A DNA stretch of 64,000 nt from Sapria himalayana (Eukaryota; Streptophyta; Magnoliopsida; Malpighiales; Rafflesiaceae): positions 5,957,890-6,021,889 of the forward strand of contig JAREIK010000801.1 in NCBI GenBank assembly GCA_029783825.1, given 5' to 3'. This document shows positions 45,601-56,489 of the stretch, piece by piece; positions within the stretch are counted from its first letter, which is position 1, and each line of letters opens with the position of its first letter. The notes beneath the pieces were generated by a model. That model had not been told where the DNA came from. It did no database searches and worked only from the letters and a program-made list of their open reading frames with translations. The position numbers and the translations under genes are program-made.

Positions 45601-45853
45601 ATTTGTAATTTTCAAATGAAACTATAAATATAAAATGAGAAACTCATATTTATATCATTTGAGCACTTGTCTACAAATCATTCATCTTTCTTCTTATGTA
45701 TTTACTTAAATACCTAAAATGGTGTTAGTGGACGTCCCAACTCAACTTCTTAAAAATAAATATTAGTTACTATCAAGTTATATCATTCATTATCACATAG
45801 ATATTACCCTATGGATTCAAAATATTTTAAAAATAATAATAAATAAAAGACAA

Positions 45854-46159
45854 TTATACCAAATTTGTTGAATGTTGGTAGGTCGCCTTTGAATCTTTAA
45901 TATGTTTTGAAAGTCCTGCTCCTTTACATGCTTTCTCTGATTGATGATTATGTGAGGCCATCTGGAACAAAGTCTTGAACTCCTTACTATTCAAGTATTC
46001 CCACCAAACACTAAGGGGGACACTATCAGGCTTTGCATTTTTACCATACATTTTTACCCACATGACAAGATTGTCATTATATCTCACATTTATTAAATAT
46101 TTCCATGTATCCTTCACCGAGAACACCAAAGTGTTATTCCATTTGTACTTTTTATGCAA
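45854..46159 (-). pseudogene. CACTA-associated plant transposase (Transposase_24/TNP1-like) fragment
   Basis: The 101-codon frame has VPLSVWWEYLNSKEFKTLF, followed by SHNHQSEKACKGAGLSKH and KATYQHSTNL. The plant Transposase_24 family shows this pattern: a W..L..YW.S.EF segment, then NR..Q....TGT.S. The protein belongs to the TNP1-like subunit that binds subterminal repeats; it is not the catalytic TNP2. The frame starts with a Met that may be chance, since upstream exons are expected. Only the C-terminal half of the domain is present in one frame. Confidence 0.6.
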
Positions 46160-46756
46160 AACCCAAATAAAACAATAATATATTTATATGCATTTATTTT
46201 AAGACTAAATCATTTTAGACCAAATTGAAAATCATTTAAATGCATGAAAAATATCTCTCAAATTCTTCCAAATAAAATTTTTTCATACTTGGGAGAAATC
46301 TAATATACTTTATATCTTTCGTAGCTAATTTTCCCTTTAATATCTTCTCGATTATATGATAAGTAAAAGTAATAATTCTACAAGTAATTTAACATCAGCA
46401 TGTACATATACATATAAACAAAATACACAAATTGTGTTGCTACTAAGTAATTCTAAATGATAATATTTAATTAGTAGCAATATCATATGTTGTTATTATT
46501 TCAAATATTTTAATATACTTATAATTTTATTTTTCTACATTTAATAAACTAATAATTTGATTCACATATTAATTTATATTTAATTAAAATGAAAAAAATA
46601 AAAAATGCTAATGAATACATGTAGTAAATTTAAGAAAGCGAAGTACTATTAATTATCAATTATGGGTCGTATGAAGATTTTCTTATAACTTAGCATGCAA
46701 ATTATGGATTGTGAATATCCTACTAGTGTATCTAATGTGGTACCAATGCATAGTCC

Positions 46757-47026
46757 TTATAAGATAGGTGGGATAGAATTATCAGTATCTTCTGGTGCAA
46801 AATGAGAAGAAGATGAAATATTTGTGGTAGTAAATTTATATATGTCATGATGAGGTGATGCCAAATTTTCTTCCATACATGTAGGAGAACGAGAATGTAG
46901 AGAGTCATTTGTAATGTTGTCATCACTGAATACATGTAGATTTACTCCTTCACCAATTGTTAGTCGACTACCTTTGCCCATAATCACATATTGAGATCTT
47001 CTATCACTTGAATGGTGAGTTCTCAT
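46757..47026 (-). pseudogene. possible CACTA second exon, unrecognised
   Basis: An 89-codon minus-strand frame upstream of the Transposase_24 block, beginning MRTHHSSDRRSQYVIMGKG. It has no domain I can name. Its position, 600 bases upstream of the better block and in the same orientation, makes it a candidate N-terminal exon of the same gene. The overlapping frame at 46732-46935 is considered a shadow. Confidence 0.35.
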
Positions 47027-47219
47027 ATGTAAATCATGTTACATAAATATTAAAATATACAAAGGAAATAAAAACATGCTATGAAATGTCATACTAATAA
47101 AACAAAATGATAAACACATTAACATTAAAAAAAGCAATTAAAATATTTTAATTTAGCATCAACATTATAACTATTACAAAATAAGAATGACAAAATAATA
47201 TGGCAGTCAATTAATTGCT

Positions 47220-47420
47220 AGTCATTATAAGAAAATTTTAACAAATCATCTCTATCTACATACTCATTGTCATCTGATTCTGTAATTATTTCATCATTAT
47301 CTTCTTCAACATGGTCATCATCAATGTCCATATAATTTACACATTCACCAAACATTATTTGAAACCCATCATCTATATTAACTTTTTTAACATGTTCATC
47401 ATCTGATTCTGCATTTTAAC
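47220..47420 (-). pseudogene. acidic exon-like relic of the CACTA element
   Basis: The minus strand gives a run rich in Asp and Glu without stops for about 60 codons, including NYMDIDDDHVEEDNDEIITE and ESDDNEYVDRDDL. Acidic tails of this kind occur in CACTA-encoded proteins, including the region after DUF4216. Family membership is inferred from location only. Confidence 0.4.
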
Positions 47421-49828
47421 AAATCCCAAACTTCACATTAAATTATTTGTACTGTAAAAAATATGTCATGACATTATTCTTTGGTACCAATTTAGATAAC
47501 AAATGACATATTTTATTATAATATTTTTCTGAATTTGATATCTTACCTTTAAATTAATGAGTTTGACCACCACAGATAATTTTGAGTGGTCATATGGATT
47601 ACCATGCTAAATCTCTTCTTTTGAATCCGTCAACATTTTATAAAATTATTTTGCTGATGATATTATGATATTATGTGTAACATCAAGATTTAATAAGGAC
47701 TAATAAAATTCTTCAAAATTACTTTGTATGCATCATTGAGATTATCAAATTCTATTGCAACATTTGAATCAATATTTTTATATACATAATACTTAGTTAT
47801 TTGTGGCACAACTAATTCATAATGTTTATATCAAATATAATAGTCTCTAACAAATCCAATTTTTTCAAGATGACATCACACTGTTTTCACATCTTAGAAA
47901 TTCTAAATTTGACATTTACGAGCATCACATGAGAATCTTTTTATTGTTTGAACTATAAATTTAAGTAATTTTTTAGCAAAGCCAATAAACTCATTATTTA
48001 AAAACTCATTATTTATAATAGTCTCTACAAACTCATTATTTTTTCATGTAATATGATTTTTTAGCCACTTCTTAGAAATTCTACAAACTCATTATTTTTT
48101 CATGAGCATTACATGAGAATCTTTTTATAATAGTCTCTACAAACTCATTATTTAAAAACTCATCTTTCAATCTTATATTCATCTATTGATGATCAGGTCG
48201 TATAATATTTTTTATTCCTATAACACATATCATAAACATTTTTAATTATAATATATATATATATATGTAATAAATATATAGTAATATTTTTATGATATTA
48301 CATAAATTAAACAAATAAGTTGTAGTAAAATTATTATTAGATAATTTTGAATTAAAATGATAAAAATGAGGTTTGATCCAATGTTTTAGATAGTTATAAA
48401 AAGGTATAAGTTATAATATTGTCATTTACATAAAACTAAATATTTGCTATTTATATATATTGGATGAAATTGTATTAATAATGGAAAAAGTAAAATTTGC
48501 AATGCCATAATTCTTTATTTCTAAATTATTAGATGAACACATTATATATAATATAAATATTATATACATTCTTAATGTCAATGCATTAAAATTTGTCAAT
48601 GCATTAAAATTTGTCAATGAAAAAATATAAAAAATAAATCACCCAATGATAGAGAAAATTAAATTTTTTAATGGCAAAATCTTTTAATCTATATGAAGCA
48701 TATAGTATACAATGTCATATACCATATTTAACATGTAATATGATTTTTTTTAATATTAAATAAAGACAAATGTTATCTATTTTATTACATCTTTAGTGAA
48801 AAGTAAATCAAGTAACTATATGAATTTTTAAATGAGTTTATATTTTTTTTAGTTTTACAATTATTCATTATATAAATCATCCTTCTAATTGCATACCTTC
48901 ATAATTATATATTATTAAGGTTATACCATTAGTATCAATTATTATTTTAAAAATTATAAAATTTTATATAATCCTAGTAAGGAAATAAAATACAAAATAA
49001 TTAAAATAATTATAATTATAGGTCAATAACAAAATGCACAACAAAGTCATACCTCAAGTAGGTGACACAAAAATTTAACATATCCAAGTATGAGAAAAAA
49101 AATATAAAACATATATTGTATCAATTAGAATTATAATCATTCAACAAAATAATAAGAGAGAACTTAATATGAATGTTAAAAATGGAAAAAAAATTAAACG
49201 CAATATCAAAACGCACAAATATAGCTTTTCCTAAATACAATACATATGAGATAAAATAAAAATCAGAATTTCATACCTCAATTATGGCTGAAATATATGT
49301 CGATCAATATATAGAGGATAAGTAATCCACAAACAATTCAAACGAAATAAGAATCAAAATGAAAATTCCCTAAAATCCTAAGTATATTTGAAGTTTAGAA
49401 GTATTCTTTGATAAATTAATTATTATAATTTAGCGATATAAATTGTTTCCATTTCTATTATAGTGATGGAAATTTATTTTGTTGCTAAATTCTTTTTTAA
49501 TGATATAGCGATGAATAAGCTTGCTATTTCTTATTTATTGAATGAAATTATTTTCGCTAAATATAGAAACAGATTCACATTCCATTTCTAATATTACATT
49601 GATACATAAGTTTTCATTTCTTAATGTCATGCAAGCATATAAGCACCTCACTTTGTGTCCTAATTAGTGATAGATTTAAAATACTCAAAAATTTATTGCT
49701 AATTAGCGATGAAATTTTTTTTCGTTTCTATATTATTCTTGATTTTTCTTTTCTATTTCTAATCTGTTTCAATACCCTTACTAATTATAGAAATGAAATT
49801 GTAAGTTTCTAAATTTCATTTCTAATTG

Positions 49829-49845
49829 TTTCTTTTCTTGTACTG
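49829..49845 (-). other. right terminal inverted repeat of the CACTA relic
   Basis: tttcttttcttgtactg. CACTA elements normally end ...TTTTCTTGTAGTG. One of the last five bases differs. The following three bases, cta, would be the target duplication. Confidence 0.65.
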
Positions 49846-50082
49846 CTAAAAAATAGTCGTGGTATAAAGAATGAATTTTCATCTAAACACTAGGAATAAC
49901 CATGGCCCTGGCATTGACTTCTCTGATATATCATATGGTCTGGTACTATAAAAAAACCATGATACTAGCAATTATTTTGGGAATGAAAGTTGAGTATTGA
50001 TATCTTTAATATTTCATGTCCAAAAGTTGCAGCATTGAGGAATGCTATCTAGAATATGCTAGCCATGGACAAGATTCGTGGC
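49846..50082. other. unassigned DNA between the CACTA end and R1 copy D
   Basis: No recognisable feature on either strand. Confidence 0.5.
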
Positions 50083-50310
50083 CTTGGTGCACTATTTTCA
50101 AATAATGAAAATTTAGGGTCTCTTTTTGTAAATATTTTTCTTTTAGTACATCTAAACATAATTAACTTTATAATTATCCCCCAAAAACATTAACCTATCA
50201 AAATCTCTGATAGTCAAAAGCATCATGCTCTCCTCAATCTTATGAAATAACTGCCACATAACATTTCATTTTATAATCAACATCACAATTTTAATCATAT
50301 ATATAACATA
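50083..50310 (+). repeat. R1 copy D, fragment
   Basis: Matches 42548-42770: ggtgcactattttcaaataa, gtacatctaaacataatt, cataacatttcattttataa. It breaks off into TA-rich DNA at about 50300. Confidence 0.7.
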
Positions 50311-50347
50311 TATAACTATGTATAATATATATAGACATTTAAAACAT

Positions 50348-50355
50348 ATAACATA
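50348..50355 (+). repeat. left target-site duplication of the hAT mini-element
   Basis: ataacata, identical to 51029-51036. Confidence 0.85.
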
Positions 50356-50569
50356 TAGGTGTGCTTAAGATGCGAGTCAAGTTGGAGTTAAATTGAACTC
50401 GAATCAAGTCATTAACATTTTGAGTCGAGCTTGAGCTCGAATCGAACTTACTCGAGTTGAGTCTTGATTGAGTTCTGATCTAGTCGAGTCCGAGTAGCTC
50501 GCGAGTTGTCTCGTTTCATCAGCACCCCTAATAATTATATATCCAACTTTAAAAGAATCGATGTGTGGA

Positions 50570-50607
<38 letters not shown>

Positions 50608-51028
50608 TTATTTATTTATTTATTTGTAACGTTTATAATACTAACTTATTAATATAATTTATAGAATAATATCATATTTTATTATATATTTTCTTTAAAT
50701 AAAAATAATTATTTTTAAAATAAATAATAAAAATATATATGATTATTGTGTAAGAATAAAAAAAAGAGATATATTATTTATGACACCCATAATTAGAGAT
50801 ATAAAAATAAAAAAAAACTTTTGAAATTTTATATAAAAAAATATTCGTGTTTCTCGCGAGCTTTTAGAGTTAAGTTATGAGTTGGTCGACTCGACTAGTT
50901 AACATTTCGAGTCGAACTCGAGCTCAAGTCGAGCTCACATGAGTCGAGTTTTAACCAAGTTTTGACCAATTATTGACCAAGTAGAGTCCAAGTAACTCAT
51001 GAGTTGTCTCGTCCCATTAGGTCCCCTA
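50356..51028. mobile_element. 673-bp non-autonomous hAT element
   Basis: Left end TAGGTGTGCTTAAGATG. Right end, read inward on the minus strand, TAGGGGACCTAATGGGACG. Perfect 8-bp duplications (ataacata) flank it. The interior is rich in cgagtcgagctcgagt-type words. A second right-end-like block (gagttgtctcgtttcatcag, then cacccctaat) sits inside at about 50500-50532 and repeats the real right end (gagttgtctcgtcccattag, then gtcccctaat). This suggests a nested or internally duplicated element. Between the two lie microsatellite (50573-50625) and A+T-rich DNA. No protein is encoded. Confidence 0.85.
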
Positions 51029-51036
51029 ATAACATA
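51029..51036 (+). repeat. right target-site duplication of the hAT mini-element
   Basis: ataacata, identical to 50348-50355. Confidence 0.85.
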
Positions 51037-52040
51037 TACTATATACATATATAAAAAAATATGTATATAGTTAACATATATATTGCTTGAAACTAAATAT
51101 AACTACATATAACTATATAAATATATATATTTACACACACACACACACACACAGATTTTTATATAACATAGATACCTTTTAAATTATATATATATATTTA
51201 TTGTTCTAAACAAATAAATAAATATAACATATAAATGTCCATTTTTTTATGTTTTAAGTATATAACTATATATAACATATATGTATAATATATTTTTTCA
51301 ATAATTTAACTTTTTTTAATTTTAAACATATATTATAAATATGTATAATATATATACCATTTAAATATTTATATGTATCTTTAAAACATTAACAAAATGT
51401 TTTTAACTTATATATATTATATCATTGTATGTTTGTGCGTGTGTGTGTCTATATATATCATTTTTATAAAATATTTTTTTTTCATGGACAATATTTTATG
51501 AAAACACTTTTCATGGTTGAAAACATTATTGATAGCAATGTTTTTGAAAAACAAATTATTTTTAAGGATATTTTCATAATTAAACATAAAAGTGGACTAA
51601 AATGTAAATACTTTTGGTTTTGGAACTCTTTTTATTATAATTTTAATAAACATAACTAAAACATAAATGTTTTCGTTTTGTAGCCCCAAAACCTAATTTT
51701 TCCTAAAAAACATACTAATTTATAATTTTTTTTAAATTTTTAAAAATTACAACAAAATAAAAAAATATTTACATTTTTGTGCAATCTAAACTATAAACCC
51801 AATTTTTAGCCACTCCTGTACACATCACATCTTTAAAAAAACAAGTTAAACTTTTTTTAAAAATTATAATTTTCAAATTTGAAAATCACCATTTTTAAAG
51901 TAAAATACAAATTTTCAAATTTGAAAAGTTGTTTTTGAATTTTGTGTGTGTGTGCATATATCAAACACACACACACACACACACACACAAATAAATAAAT
52001 AAATAAATAAATATATGTGTGTGTGTGTGTGTGTGTGGAC
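51037..52040. other. A+T-rich DNA with CA/GT and TA microsatellites
   Basis: CA run at 51132-51151, TA-rich stretches, and a CA/AAAT/GT compound microsatellite at 51963-52036. The frame at 51429-51659 plus (76 codons) has no recognisable domain. No gene is called. Confidence 0.6.
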
Positions 52041-55000
52041 AAAGATATCAAACAAGATGTGTTGTGCCGGTAGGCCCAGTTTTTTGTGGCCCGGTAGGGG
52101 CAGTGTGTCGTGCTTGGCACGACACGGTATAAAACTCGTGTCATGCCAGACATTGCATGACTCAATAATGGCCAGCCTGGCACGTCCCTTCTGGTACGAG
52201 TTTGGCTAGATTTGGGTTGGGTCATGCCAGGCCATGCATAGTCAGACCGGTTTGGGCTCGGATATTCTAACCTAGCAGCCTAGCTAGGACTCTAAAACTG
52301 ACTCGCACTTGACTTATCGTCTCATCTCCACCCTCCACCAGTTGTGGAATTGAGGTTGTTGATTAATTATTTTAATTACCCTTTAATTTTATGAGTTGTG
52401 ATATTATATTATTTATTTATTTCACATAAATCACTAAAAAATAAATTCATTAACATAAATGGAAAAGTATACTAAATAATTAAAAATATCAAAAAAAAAA
52501 CACATCCATCATTCATTATTCAATCCAAAAAAATTAAAATACCATAAAATCATAATTCACAACAATAACATTAAAATAAGAATTATCAATCTCAATCATA
52601 ATAATACAAGCTCAATCTCAATATCAATTGGTATAAATATGTAACTAATCATAATCACATATGAATTTGATGGTATCACTAGCAGTGGGCTCAGTCTCTT
52701 CATAATCTCCTAAGTCATCATTTGGCAGCAACTCATCTGCACTTATTATAGCAGGATCCTAGTTGTCCAACATTGGATCGTCTTAATCTTTCACCTTCAT
52801 TCATGTCAGTGACTCAATGATATTTGGCCACAATCTCAATATTTTATCCAGAATCATATTGAATACAACATAAAAAGTAGACTATAATATTACATTCAAT
52901 ACTAGAGGAGTCAGTAGATCTCATGTCATCTTAGACAAGAAGTGATATGTGGACTCATGTATTTTTTACCATTGTAAAAAATTAAGATTCTTGTTATCAT
53001 TATCTGATACGATTTAGCATTAATTAATATCTTAATAACGAGATAGCTCGCTCCTATTCGAAGTTCTACCTCATTATTTTTCCATTGCTAACTGAATGGA
53101 GAAGTCATCATCTCCGAATACGAAATCCATGTTCATACTCGAAGTATGGCTACAACTACTATCATACCTAGTATTGTAGCATGTAAATAACTCAGTCCAC
53201 TTTTTATGAATGAACCATTCAAATTGGTATTCCTAGTTCATGTATGAGGATATGTATGTCAAAATATTCTCTACCTTTTCCACCTTAACCATAAGGTGCA
53301 TAGATGTATCCAAACAATAAGGTGATGAAATGGTGGACCATTACTTTAAGTACTTGGTTTCTATCTCATTATTCATTTCACTAAATGTTGTGTCATCTCT
53401 AAACTTTATAAATATCCCACTAATATTGCATATGCACCTGAGTGCAATGCAAGTGGTGGAAGTATAAACTAACAAACATATGTTCATCGTGTCATAAATA
53501 ATCTTTATGAATTTCATAAATAAAATTTTTATATCCCAATTTCTGTCATCAAATAATAAGTTTGTCACACTTACTATTGATGTAGTTGGATATCACATAT
53601 TCAAATCAAACACATGACTCCAATATTGAGAATGTGTAATTCATATGGCATCTCACATCCATTTAGAATTTCTTCTTTTTTAAGCTTGTAGAAAAATAGA
53701 GATTATCAAACTTCTATTGTCAAATAGGTGTCTGAATATATTTTAGTGAGTTGCATATTTTTTCTAAAGTGGTAGAAACAACATTCATCCCTAATGTACT
53801 ATCATGTTAATGACATGACATATGTATCTAACATAAAAAATCTCTCCTAATGGTCCATCTCTAATGGCCCTAATAAACATGCTAATAACTACTCTATTGT
53901 TAGATGCATCATCAAATATGATATTATATATTTTATTTTGAATATTATATTCTCAAAATATTTTCAACAAGTACTCATATATGGCCGGACCATCATGAGG
54001 ATCGAGAGTCTATAAAAATCTTAATATCTTTTTATTTATTATCTATTTAGAATCTACACAGTGGGCGGTGAGGCATGCAAAAGATATACCATTATGACTA
54101 GTCTAGATATCAGATGTCATGGATACCACACTACTATATTCCCTAAAATCATTAGTTATTATTTATTTTTCCACCTTATAATATTTTACTATGTCATTCC
54201 TATATGTGGACCTAGGATTCCTAAGATATGTAAGCTAAATTAGGTCTACATAATACTGATTATCCTTGGATCCTCCAAAAATCTATTCAGAAGACCCATC
54301 GTGGTGATTAGTTTAGCCATGCATTCCCTCACTAATTCATTGTGGTATATGAAAGGAGTCATCATAGAAATTGAACAAGAATTAATTTCAAAGACTTCAC
54401 CACTCAGTTAGGTTTTCCTAGGCTCTAATGCACCATGTTTTTTGGTACAATATCTAGCATGCCTCTTAATATGCCCAGTCCCACACGTACTCTCATAAGT
54501 AAATATTTTCTTACAATACTTACATTATGTTGACTGTTCATTAACACCCATAGCATTTTATGTTATATAATATTAAAGTGAGGTTAAACTATAGATATTC
54601 TTCTAGTTTTTTTTTTAGATATTTGAGTTTGAGTCGAGACCATGGGAGAAAACATGATTTCAGCTTTGGATCTTTCCATAGGGTTATCAATATTAAAATT
54701 ATCTACGTCTACGTTATTATTAATCTCATTATCATTAAATTCACTATTTTCCATATTATTTTTTTAGTTTATTAATTAAATTCTAATTCTAATTTCTAAA
54801 TTTAAAATAATTTTATATTAAATTATTAATAAAAATTTAAAACTAAATAAAATTTAAAAAATAATACCCATTTATGGAATATTGAATATGGATAGGATAG
54901 AAAAAGCCACACCTCTCATACCATAGTCCGATATCCGCACCCAAGATCAAAGTCGAAGCAAAAAGAAAATAGCAAAATGCCAAAACTATGAGGAGAAAGA

Positions 55001-55060
55001 AAATTGAGATAAGAGGAGAATGTGAGAATGAGAGTATTTGGACAGTTATAAAGCAAAATA
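52040..55060 (-). mobile_element. hAT2, decayed relative of hAT1
   Basis: The left end at about 52040-52060 (agatatcaaacaagatg) is followed by subterminal GGCC/CATG-rich DNA to 52260, like the ends of hAT1. From 52660 to 54620 the sequence follows hAT1 18380-20340 in the same orientation, with many substitutions. From about 54870 to 55020 it still matches the hAT1 DNA upstream of the transposase (gccaaaactatgaggagaaag against gccaaaatcctgaggcccga). The hAT1-like right end is not found, so the element is truncated or lost near 55060. Confidence 0.75.
52660..54620 (-). pseudogene. hAT2 transposase, heavily decayed
   Basis: Homologous along its length to the hAT1 transposase. Landmarks include the plus-strand strings ccatcatgaggatcga (hAT1: ccatcatgagggcgaa), aaaaatctctcctaatggtc and gcatgcctcttaat. 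The BED-finger end lies near 54490 and the hATC end near 52850. In hATC the WW pair reads W-stop; the TAA (52966-52968) is at the same codon as the TAA in hAT1. The first Trp, mutated to Leu in hAT1, is intact here. Many other stops are present. Confidence 0.75.
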
Positions 55061-56489
55061 CCACATCACTAGAAATGTATTTATTATAAAACATCTTCTA
55101 ACACAGGCTTTCATAATATAAAGGTTTAATATCATCTACTGGGTTTGATTAACTTTGTATACAAGCCAAATAAAATAACAACGGTAAAATTATTTGAAAC
55201 GTAAAGTTATAAAATAATTTTGCATGAGTAAAAAAATTACTAGATTCTTGTATTTGGACAGTAAGACTTCATGAGGACCCTAAGAGTTAACTTAAACAAT
55301 CACAATTTTCATTGTTGATTATGGAATGAAATTACTAAATTAGTTAAGAGATTTTTGAAGATTATCTTAACATTCCACAAATTTTCTCTTTGGTTCGCCA
55401 AATTAAGGATGTAAAATACTATTCATCTAAAGTAATTCAAGTAAGAGATTCAAGAATTTATACATGAACCCAATCAAAATTACAAGATGTACAATATGAA
55501 ACCTACAATCATAATTATCATAGGGTCTTGCATCTACCTTTTCCATCCCTAATGAAAACACAATATCTAGTGATGCATTCCATCGACTTGTGAAAGTGTA
55601 GTCATGGTTATAAAGACATGCAATGGAGAGAGGGAGAGAGAGAGAAAGAGATAAGAAGAAAAACATGATGTTGATGATATAATGGTTATCACTTTAGGCC
55701 AACATATAACACCTCATTGATGGAATGCATGCCCCCTTATGTTATAGAGTAAGGATTTAACTTTTGCAACTTTCTTTCATTTGGCTCATGCAAACATTAG
55801 CCACATAATTTACAAAATCATTAGATTTATATTGACTTTCTCTAATGAAATCATCACCAACATAACATAGTCTCAATAAATTATTTCAAAGCCAATGATA
55901 TCCTCATAAAGTTAGTTGACTAACAACCAAGTGTCAAATCTATGATGCAGACATGCATTTATGTATTTCATATATATATTTCTCAAAAGCACACAACTTT
56001 TCATTCTTATGATTTATAAAATTTGAGATTTTCCATTTAGCCCACTTAATCTTGAATCACCACATAAATTTTTGCCTTGTCCTTGAAAGTAAATGAGAAA
56101 TATTTCTGTCATATCAAAAAAAAAAAAACACAAACTTTCCTTTCGTGGAATTCAGATTTTTTTTATAAGAGAATGTGTATTTTTATTTCTTGTACCATGA
56201 AGTATTGAAATAAGCATCATTAAATATGAATGAATAACCACATACTCAATTTAAGTGTCTCTTATAGAACTCATGCTATGGTTGGTGTTCCTCTTCTTGA
56301 TGTCGAATAATTTTTGTAATAGACAAATCACCCTTTTCTAATATCTCCTTTGTTTTGCAAATCAATTGTGACATAAAAGGAACAACACCTCATCACCACC
56401 AAATCCAACACAAACAAAGCAAAGAGAAGAAAAATAAAAGGAAGGTATGAAAAATCTAGAGGTAGAAAATATAATATAGAAAATCAAAA
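55061..56489. other. unassigned DNA
   Basis: No recognisable domain or array apart from a GA-rich run at about 55630-55655. The frame at 55427-55666 minus crosses this run and is a by-product of it. Confidence 0.5.

Larger units (their letters stand above)
42545..45610 (+). repeat. dispersed repeat R1, copy B, with insertion E5
   Basis: The start (42548-42760: tagtgcactattttcaaata, gtacatctaaacata, ttcattttataatca) recurs as copy D at 50083-50310. The rest matches copy A: microsatellites at 42880-43320, then 43560-43760, 43860-44060 (also copy C), 44180-44541 and 45110-45610. The last part contains aataataaattaatgtataa against aataataaattgatgtctaa of copy A. E5 is inserted at 44552. No recognisable protein is encoded. 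Confidence 0.75.
45854..49845 (-). mobile_element. CACTA (En/Spm) transposon relic, left end not found
   Basis: The right end at 49829-49845, tttcttttcttgtactg, corresponds to the CACTA terminus CACTACAAGAAAA with one change (inward CAGTACAAGAAAAG). Before it, from about 49440, short subterminal repeats of the type atttctaat, atagaaatgaaa and agcgatgaa recur on both strands, as in CACTA elements. A transposase-associated coding block is at 46159-45854 on the minus strand. No matching left terminus was found between 45600 and 45854, so the element is probably truncated there. The stretch 47420-49430 is A+T-rich with no readable domain. Confidence 0.65.

Noticed and set aside
45975..46178. 67-codon plus-strand frame
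   Set aside because: Antisense of the Transposase_24-like block.
51857..52225. 122-codon minus-strand frame
   Set aside because: Crosses a CA/GT microsatellite and the hAT2 subterminal repeats; no domain.
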